From: G965250275 sp965250275
GTDB taxonomy: Bacteria; Pseudomonadota; Alphaproteobacteria; Rhodobacterales; Rhodobacteraceae
Direction: 5' to 3'
Assembly (NCBI GenBank): GCA_965250275.1
Contig: OZ252297.1
Span: forward strand, 3,534,001-3,598,000
Length of the DNA stretch: 64,000 nt
Both the position numbers and the translations under genes were made by a program. The stretch's first letter is position 1; each line of letters starts with the position of its first letter. This document shows, piece after piece, positions 58,981 through 64,000 of this stretch. The notes beneath the pieces were generated by a model. The model was given only the letters and a program-made list of their open reading frames with translations. It made no database searches and was not told where the DNA came from.

Positions 58981-58997
58981 ATAGAAAAAATCGAATG
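58981..58997. promoter_or_regulatory. LysR T-N11-A site, copy 2
   Basis: Reverse complement CATTCGATTTTTTCTAT: contains T-CGATTTTTTCT-A. Nearly matches 55783-55798, with the same position relative to its lysR gene. This suggests a shared regulator or regulators with the same specificity. Confidence 0.55.
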
Positions 58998-59020
58998 TCA
59001 CTATCATTAGGATCAGGTTT

Positions 59021-59947
59021 TTGGATTTACATAGAACTGAACTGGGGCTTTTGCTGACACTTGATACCTTGATTGAAACGCGCGGCGTCACAGCAACCGC
59101 GCGGCAGCTTGGTCTGAGCCAACCTGCCATATCAGCGCAATTGGACAAACTTCGGCGGCTTCTTGGGGATCGGATTCTCGTTGGAAACGCGCACGGGATG
59201 ACGCCAACCCCACTTGCGCTCGAAATTCACGCTGAACTTCGACATCACTTACTCGCGCTGGAAAACCTCGTTGGTCGCGCCCAGTCGTTTGATCCTCAAA
59301 CATCTGAACGTGTGTTTCGCGTGCTTGTGACCGACTACACTCAATCCGTTCTATTGGTTCCCTTTTGCAAAGCACTTGCAAAGGTAGCCCCTAGCGTCCG
59401 TCTGGCGATGCAGCCCATAAGCGAAAAAACTGCTGCCCGGGATTTGGAGCGAGATGCTGACATCGCGATAGCTTCAGAAAACATGACGGATCCCACCTTG
59501 CCGGCTAGGCAACTGTTCAAAGAGCATTTTCTCTTTGCGCGTCGGAAAGACACTGGAAAATCTGATCCGGCACTTGAGCTTAGGGAGTTTTGCGAACTCC
59601 AGCACGTCCTAGTCTCCCCGACTGATGGAGGTTTCTTCGGCCTCGTTGATGAAGTCCTAAAGTCACAAGGTTTGAAACGGAACGTCGCTGTGTCAGTTCC
59701 GTTCTTCAGTGCGGCGGTGGAACTGATATCAGAGTCAGAGTTTTGCGGCGTTTTACCTTCACGTGTTGTTACGGCCGCAGTTGACAGGATAGCCGAAATG
59801 CCACCACCAATAGAGCTCCCCGAGTTCAATGTTATTGCCAGTTGGCATGAGAGGCAGACGCACGATCCAGGGCACATTTGGTTTCGAAATGCACTGGTGA
59901 TGTTTTCCCACCGCAATGTGCTTGCTGTCGATCAAGCAGATACCTGA
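59021..59947 (+). CDS. LysR-family regulator, paralog 2
   Basis: 308 residues from a TTG at 59021 (AGGATCAGG upstream). MDLHRTELGLLLTLDTLIETRGVTATARQLGLSQPAISAQLDKLRRLL closely resembles paralog 1 in start and spacing. The substrate domain is more divergent. It likely controls the leftward SnoaL/MDR genes, and shares a T-N11-A motif with paralog 1. Confidence 0.9.
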   Translation: MDLHRTELGLLLTLDTLIETRGVTATARQLGLSQPAISAQLDKLRRLLGDRILVGNAHGMTPTPLALEIHAELRHHLLALENLVGRAQSFDPQTSERVFRVLVTDYTQSVLLVPFCKALAKVAPSVRLAMQPISEKTAARDLERDADIAIASENMTDPTLPARQLFKEHFLFARRKDTGKSDPALELREFCELQHVLVSPTDGGFFGLVDEVLKSQGLKRNVAVSVPFFSAAVELISESEFCGVLPSRVVTAAVDRIAEMPPPIELPEFNVIASWHERQTHDPGHIWFRNALVMFSHRNVLAVDQADT

Positions 59948-59989
59948 ATAGCGACATGCCGGGAGCATTTGAACTCGGCTTCAACCATA

Positions 59990-60150
59990 TCTCGGCCGGG
60001 ACAGATTATCGGTGGGACCGCGTTATCCCTTTCGACCACAGGTCACGGACCCTCAGCCGTGTTGGCTCGATTGAGCGGAGCTGACACATTGCTGTTTGCT
60101 GGTCTGACCTCGACGCTCTCAATGTGTTCTTCAGAATCCGTGAGCGTGTC
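59990..60150 (-). repeat. 161-bp repeat copy B
   Basis: See copy A at 44521-44681. This copy is next to the AlpA gene, so it is probably the parental element or the more complete copy. Three of the differences, at 60064, 60094 and 60148, fall in the third codon position of the minus-strand small ORF below. Confidence 0.85.
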
Positions 60151-60252
60151 AGATGAGGCCAAGTCCTCGCGAAACGGCTCCTTTGCACCCTCACTTTCTA
60201 TTTGCGCCTCCTTCGATGCAGCTTTCAATCCACTTGCAGACATCGCGTTCAC
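60043..60252 (-). CDS. Possible small protein overlapping the AlpA gene
   Basis: 69 residues: acidic, with DTLTDSEEHIESVEVRPA. Its start overlaps the 3' end of the AlpA gene by 62 bp. Comparison with the 44521 copy shows that all three mismatches within the shared part of this frame are at third positions (two synonymous, one Asn/Lys). That favours translation, though with only three sites. The stop is not conserved in copy A. No function known. Confidence 0.4.
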   Translation of the reverse strand: MNAMSASGLKAASKEAQIESEGAKEPFREDLASSDTLTDSEEHIESVEVRPANSNVSAPLNRANTAEGP

Positions 60253-60394
60253 GGTATCGAACAGATCTGCCCAGACGGACGATGGGGGGGCCTTCTCCCC
60301 TGCTGACGGCTAACTCAAGAAATCGCTTGGACACGCCATAACGATCTTCGACTTCTATTCGGCTCAAAAGCCGGTGCGCATTCTCATTAGTCAA
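60191..60394 (-). CDS. AlpA-family DNA-binding protein (excisionase-like)
   Basis: 67 residues from a TTG at 60392-60394. LLSRIEVEDRYGVSKRFLELAVSRGEGPPIVRLGRSVRYRERDVCKWIES is a textbook AlpA/MerR-type winged helix with the PxxRLGRSVRY..D...W pattern. These small proteins act as excisionases or activators of integrase genes in cryptic phages and integrated elements. No integrase gene is visible nearby. Confidence 0.85.
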   Translation of the reverse strand: MTNENAHRLLSRIEVEDRYGVSKRFLELAVSRGEGPPIVRLGRSVRYRERDVCKWIESCIEGGANRK

Positions 60395-60961
60395 AGGGAT
60401 ACCTCATATCGTGTTTCATTTGACTGTGCTCCGCTGAGAACCACACGATGTTGATTCTCCGCGAGGGCCTAGTTTCACCCAACTGCATGGTGCAAAAAAA
60501 GCGGCACCAATTCCGTAGTGTTGTTCAAAGGACTGAATAGGGAAAAATGATTTGGCGGCTGGCGCTCAGGACGGTGGTTCTTGAGACGGCGACCTCCTGA
60601 CTTTCGCTGCAACATAAGTATCTGTTTTTATGTCGAAATACCGATCGCATTCGACGCAAAATTTCTTCGATTGGACTTACTGCCATGCGGCTTCCATTTG
60701 GGCCGCCTACAGCGAAAATCGTGCCATTTCGGGAAAAAAAATCTCCGTCTGCGGGTATGTGCGGGTTTGGCGCCTTCGTCTGTTGGGGGATCAGACCCAC
60801 CCCTCCCCCTTAGAATCGTTTGGGCAGCCCCTTGAGCCTGGCCATTGTAACTCCGATTGTGTGAAACGAGCCGGCCCGCGCCAGGCTGTTCTGGGGCGGG
60901 CCGTCTTGCTGGCGCAGTTCTGCACCGTTGTCTCAAGGTCTGGCCGGGCGATTAGGATCAG
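60395..60961. other. Gene-free stretch of the AlpA element
   Basis: 567 bp. A hairpin CGGCCCGC (60872-60879) / GCGGGCCG (60896-60903) lies 59 bp past the next gene's stop and may end its transcript. A minus frame at about 60525-60800 contains MAVSPIEEILRRMRSVFRHKNR but lacks a ribosome site, so I do not call it. GCATGGTGCAAAAAAAGCGGCACC near 60485 is imperfectly inverted. Confidence 0.45.
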
Positions 60962-61666
60962 TCAAGCCTTTTTCTGTTCCGGCCGGGTGGCCATGCCGAG
61001 GCCCACCGCCACATCATTCAGAACGGCCAGGATCGCATCGCGCAACGGCGCGCGGTTGAATGCCTGCGCGCTCCAGCCATGCGCCCGCAGGATCGCATCC
61101 ACGCTTGCACCCTCCACACAGACCGCCAGCAACGCCGGAAAGGCCAGGATTGCCTTGCGTTTGTTGGTTGCGCGACGTGGCGCCATGAGCACTTTCGGCA
61201 AACCTCGGCGCGGGCCGTGCCGCCGATCCACCGGCCAGCCATTGGCCAGGGCTTCAATCAAACGCAACCTGGCCGCGTGCTTCACACGGGTGGTTGCGCC
61301 GCCGTCCGAGGCGATCCCCTTACTATCCGCCCCGGCCAGATCAGAGCCTTTGACCGCGCCCACGCGCTCCACAGCATCGCCCAGCATATCGGCCACCATC
61401 CGGCGCGGGTCTTGCGGCCCCAGGCGGGCCAGGAGCGGCGGCAGGGCGCGGCGTGCGGTCTGGTGCCCCACAGGTGTGATCCGGTCCCGGCCCGTCTTGA
61501 TCACCTCCAGCGCGACCGGCGCACCGGCCAGAGACACCGGCAACCGCGCGCCCGTGCCCTGATCCACACGCTGGCGGCGGTGCGCGGCCGCCTTCACAAT
61601 CTCCAGGTTCACGCGCCCCAGATAAACGGCCGCCCGGCCACGCCCCACCATATTCACACTGCCCAT
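60962..61666 (-). CDS. Phage-like hypothetical protein
   Basis: 234 residues from the ATG at 61664-61666 (GGAGA upstream); the longer frame to 61708 lacks one. Strongly basic and Arg/Ala-rich: VGRGRAAVYLGRVNLEIVKAAAHRRQRVDQGTG. Late SAQAFNRAPLRDAILAVLNDVAVGLGMA. I see only vague resemblance to phage-associated proteins of Rhodobacterales. No domain recognised. An array of GGGATCA repeats sits 80-108 bp upstream of its start. Confidence 0.6.
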   Translation of the reverse strand: MGSVNMVGRGRAAVYLGRVNLEIVKAAAHRRQRVDQGTGARLPVSLAGAPVALEVIKTGRDRITPVGHQTARRALPPLLARLGPQDPRRMVADMLGDAVERVGAVKGSDLAGADSKGIASDGGATTRVKHAARLRLIEALANGWPVDRRHGPRRGLPKVLMAPRRATNKRKAILAFPALLAVCVEGASVDAILRAHGWSAQAFNRAPLRDAILAVLNDVAVGLGMATRPEQKKA

Positions 61667-61745
61667 GCACAAATCTCCATATGTTGTGCCTCGCAGTATA
61701 GCACACACAAGATGTGCATTTTCTATGGGACCAATATTGCCGCGT

Positions 61746-61774
61746 GGGATCAGTGTGGGATCAATTAGGGATCA
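61746..61774 (+). repeat. Three GGGATCA direct repeats at 11-bp intervals
   Basis: GGGATCA at 61746-61752, 61757-61763, 61768-61774. Exact helical phasing indicates protein binding on one face: iterons or an operator array. Confidence 0.7.
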
Positions 61775-61829
61775 ATATTTGATCGGCGAAAATCCTTAAA
61801 CCAATGTTTTTAAATGAAAAAAACCCATC

Positions 61830-61940
61830 TATGGGACTAATGGGATCAAAAATCTAAGGTAATGCGTAAGCCCCGCGCCCCTTTTACACATATAGAAAAA
61901 CATCCGATTTTTTGGTCCCATTGGTCCCATTAGTCCCATA
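61830..61940. repeat. Perfect 16-bp inverted repeat
   Basis: TATGGGACTAATGGGA (61830-61845) is the exact reverse complement of TCCCATTAGTCCCATA (61925-61940), with a 79-bp AT-rich spacer. Confidence 0.75.
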
Positions 61941-62474
61941 AACAGTTACTATCCCGTTGGAAACAAAAGGATTTAGGAATTGCTCAAACTGCAATTATTG
62001 ATCCCATAATCCCGCTTAGAGGGATCAATAATGGATCGGTTAGCTTTTGATCGGGGTGGGGTGCGGGCGCGAAAGATCGCTACGCCGCGGTGGAGCTTCC
62101 CCAAAGCACACATTCGCTGCGACGCCACAATTGAACGAGCGGGGAACTGGAAGTCTGTGGACAGAGCCGAGCTTTCGCTGCCTGGCAGCAACGCAATCCC
62201 TTGAGAACGAACGCTTCGCGGGCAAAGCCTACGCACCAAACCCTCCGACCTGAGCATAGGATTTAGGTCGCCCGAAACTACCCTTGCCTACAGAAGAACA
62301 ATGCAGGGTACCCGCCAGTGAGTGGAGCATCTGCTTTGCGGAACGGTGCTGAGCTTCGCAATATAGCCGTCGCCGCGTTTTGAACAGAAGCAATGGGCTC
62401 GAAGCGGACATTCGTCTCAGCCCTATCGGGCGTCCGTTACGCGGACAAAACTGTCGTTCCAGTATAGCTTGAAA

Positions 62475-62494
62475 ATCTAACATTAATGTTAGAT
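62475..62494. promoter_or_regulatory. Perfect 20-bp palindrome upstream of the PanB-like gene
   Basis: ATCTAACATTAATGTTAGAT is fully self-complementary and lies 38 bp before the PanB-like ATG, in a suitable place for a repressor. The AT-rich core suits a GntR- or IclR-type dimer. No regulator gene is adjacent within the window. Confidence 0.7.
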
Positions 62495-62531
62495 ACTAGT
62501 CTCACTGACTACATGTTCAGAGGGAGGAATC

Positions 62532-63380
62532 ATGGCAAAGCGCAGAAAGACAAGACTCAAGCATCTGGCGGAGAAGGTACAAAAGGGCGAACGTATCGTC
62601 GGCATGGAATGCCACGACACACCAAGCGCCATAATGGCCGAAGAACTGGGTATGGATTTGCTCTGTTGTGGCAGCCCAGGGCCTATGGGCCTTATGGGCC
62701 ACCCTTCTATGGCGACTGTCGACTTCGAAGAACAACTCTACATGCTGGAAGGCGTTCTTCGCGGGGCATCATCACCATTTATCATCTGCAATATGCCCAA
62801 CACTACTGCCAGCATTTCGATTGAAGAGTCTGTGCGCAACGCCGCGAGAGTGGCGAAGCTGGGGGCCGATGGAGTGCACATTGAGCCCTCGCTAGGCACA
62901 GTTAGCCACATCCGCGCAATTGTGGATGCTGGCATCCCAGTTGTTGGCCATTTCGGCGTGCAAGGCGAGCGCGCCGTAATGAACTCTGGCCACGCGCCTG
63001 CAGGACGCACTGCAGACGAAGCAGCACAAATTTTGGAACTGGTGAAGGCGTCAATCGATGCAGGTATGTTTGCGGCTCTGTTCGAGCACACTTCCGTGGA
63101 ACTAACAAAATGGTGCTACGAGAATCTACCTGTCGCGGTAGCAAGCTTGGGATCAGGCCCGCATGCCCACGGGATCTTCCATGTGTCCAGCGATATCATT
63201 GGGTGTTCAGTCTTCCCAATCCCGCCTAAACGCGAAGTGTTCGGCGATGTTTGGGGCGAAATGCAGCGTGCTTATTCGGCTTACTTTTCTGCTGCTAAGG
63301 GCGGTCAGTTTCCCAAGCCAGACCTGAGCCATACGATGTACGATGGCGAACACGAGAAGTTTCTGGCCAGCATCGCTTAG
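62532..63380 (+). CDS. PanB-like protein (ketopantoate hydroxymethyltransferase fold) with altered metal site
   Basis: 282 residues, GGGAGGA upstream of the ATG. The TIM-barrel order of PanB is seen: GMDLLCCGSPGPMGLMGH, GASSPFIICNMPNTT, EESVRNAARVAKLGADGVHIEPS, DAGIPVVGHFGVQ, ALFEHTSVE, LGSGPHAHGIFHVSSDIIG. In true PanB the metal is held by Asp in VGDS and Asp in VADLP. Here these read CCGS and ICNMP, so both aspartates are lost. The general-base Glu region (LFEH) is present. It likely catalyses a different aldol-type or lyase reaction. Confidence 0.75.
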   Translation: MAKRRKTRLKHLAEKVQKGERIVGMECHDTPSAIMAEELGMDLLCCGSPGPMGLMGHPSMATVDFEEQLYMLEGVLRGASSPFIICNMPNTTASISIEESVRNAARVAKLGADGVHIEPSLGTVSHIRAIVDAGIPVVGHFGVQGERAVMNSGHAPAGRTADEAAQILELVKASIDAGMFAALFEHTSVELTKWCYENLPVAVASLGSGPHAHGIFHVSSDIIGCSVFPIPPKREVFGDVWGEMQRAYSAYFSAAKGGQFPKPDLSHTMYDGEHEKFLASIA

Positions 63381-63383
63381 CCG

Positions 63384-64000
63384 GTGGTCAAGGAAAAGAA
63401 GCAGCAAGGCCCCGCCGACTTCGTGAGGTGGCTTGCTGCACTCTGCCTCAGAAGGATTCATTGTGTAGAGTGCGGCGCGGGCCAAGCTGAGATTTCCCGT
63501 GCTTTGACTCCACTCTTCAAACAAGTCACCGCTATCGACGCTTTTCCTCCGCCGGCGTCACATCAGTTTCATCCAGTGGCCCACTGTCGAGCGGAAACGT
63601 TACCTTTCGCAATGAGCAGTGTGGACTTGTTGTTCTCGATGCAAGCCGCACATCATTTTGACCTGCCCGAGCACGTTAAAGAGGCGAAGAGAGTCCTAAG
63701 ACCAGGAGGAATTTTTGGCATCTTCTCTTGGTCAGAGATAGAATTGCCTCCAAATGTGCAGCGAGCTTATGCCCCGGTCTTCGATGCAGTGTCCAAGTTC
63801 TGGGAACCTGAGAGGGATTGGGTAACCAGCGGATACACGGGTTTCGAGTTTTCGGGGATACGCATTGATGTGCCGCCACTCTATCTCACCAAATTTCTGA
63901 CAGCCGAACTTCTCGAAGTCGAGATGGCTTCATGGAGCGCAGTTCGGGCCGCATCCGAGGCCAATGTCGAGTTTCCAGAGCCTCGATTTAGAGCCTCCGG
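63384..64000 (+). CDS. SAM-dependent methyltransferase (class I), runs off right edge
   Basis: The frame is open from a GTG at 63384, four bases after the PanB-like stop, to the window end (205 codons). VRWLAALCLRR leads to motif I (HCVECGAGQAEISRAL), then ETLPFAMSSVDLLFSMQAAHHFD and EAKRVLRPGGIFGIFSW, typical of Methyltransf_11 enzymes. The family usually has about 20 more residues before motif I, so the N-terminus is short or the start lies elsewhere. A stem GCAGCAAG / CTTGCTGC (63401-63436 area) overlaps its first codons. Probably co-transcribed with the PanB-like gene. Confidence 0.75.
   Translation, partial: MVKEKKQQGPADFVRWLAALCLRRIHCVECGAGQAEISRALTPLFKQVTAIDAFPPPASHQFHPVAHCRAETLPFAMSSVDLLFSMQAAHHFDLPEHVKEAKRVLRPGGIFGIFSWSEIELPPNVQRAYAPVFDAVSKFWEPERDWVTSGYTGFEFSGIRIDVPPLYLTKFLTAELLEVEMASWSAVRAASEANVEFPEPRFRAS

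Larger units (their letters stand above)
61667..62474. other. AT-rich gene-free stretch with iteron-like and inverted repeats
   Basis: 808 bp holding GGGATCA at 61746, 61757 and 61768 (11-bp period), further GGGATCA at 61842, and a perfect 16-bp inverted repeat (61830-61845 / 61925-61940). GGTCCCATT units follow in 9-bp steps (61914, 61923, and a variant at 61932). The dispersed element GGGCTCGAAGCGGACATTCG lies at 62395-62414. No gene seen. Looks like a replication or regulatory region of an integrated element. Confidence 0.55.

Noticed and set aside
60525..60800. Minus-strand 91-codon frame in the AlpA element
   Set aside because: No ribosome site, mixed composition and no recognised motif; could be a remnant but not supportable.
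61746..61940. CRISPR array
   Set aside because: Repeats are only 7-16 bp with no 30-40 bp spacers and no cas genes; fits iterons or operators.
63401..63436. Terminator after the PanB-like gene
   Set aside because: The stem lies inside what looks like coding sequence for the methyltransferase and has no U-run.

Overview
The window looks like chromosomal DNA of a Rhodobacterales (Roseobacter-group) alphaproteobacterium. The signs are high GC with GC-rich third codon positions in most genes, a XpaC/TelA/DUF2927/SPFH gene set, a large peptide-ABC operon, many LysR regulators, and IS407-group IS3 elements. This placement rests on gene content and style; no database was searched.

Layout. 1-670: the start of a minus-strand gene (off the left edge) and a DUF2269 membrane protein. 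1373-8635: an island-like block. An Asp/Gly-repeat secreted protein and a sensor kinase/OmpR-type regulator pair run leftward. An Asp/Asn beta-hydroxylase-like protein, an alpha/beta hydrolase, a DUF1611-like P-loop protein and a divergent ABC exporter half run rightward from a shared promoter region with GTTCATG repeats. Duplicated debris, including a copy of the 3' end of tadA, brackets the block. 9120-11344: a HEAT-like orphan gene, tadA and a 23S/16S pseudouridine synthase. 11431-17451: an envelope-stress style operon (29-codon peptide, XpaC-like, TelA, DUF2927 lipoprotein, SPFH+GYF, anchored protein, zinc-ribbon membrane protein). 17458-20291: Hsp20 and nitroreductase divergent around an FNR-type box, then dtd and glycerate kinase.

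20323-30335 is a peptide uptake operon: a CocE-type hydrolase, two tandem paralogous binding proteins, two permeases, a fused double ATPase and a phosphodiesterase-like protein. 30339-35187 runs on the other strand: an HSL-type esterase, an acyl-CoA synthetase and an MsbA-like exporter, followed by tRNA-Gly(TCC). 35787-44189 holds a sugar kinase, a homocysteine methyltransferase-type enzyme with a divergent LysR regulator, a TetR-controlled DUF1254/outer-membrane porin pair with clear TetR operators, and an anchored protein.

From about 44.2 kb the DNA is accessory and mosaic. It contains two copies of a 161-bp repeat (44521, 59990), an OmpA-domain gene with a doubtful N-terminus, an AraC regulator, an RTX protein divergent from an unusual HTH-plus-multi-TM protein, and an intact IS3 element (52770-54037) without a visible target duplication. 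That element lies between two truncated unrelated genes. Next come an oxidoreductase cluster flanked by two related LysR genes sharing a T-N11-A motif, an AlpA-type regulator with an overlapping small ORF, a phage-like hypothetical gene behind an 11-bp-phased GGGATCA array, a PanB-like enzyme lacking the usual metal aspartates behind a perfect 20-bp palindrome, and a methyltransferase running off the right edge.

The best candidates for undescribed biology are the 1.4-8.6 kb block, the RTX / HTH-membrane protein pair, and the AlpA/iteron element at 60-62 kb.
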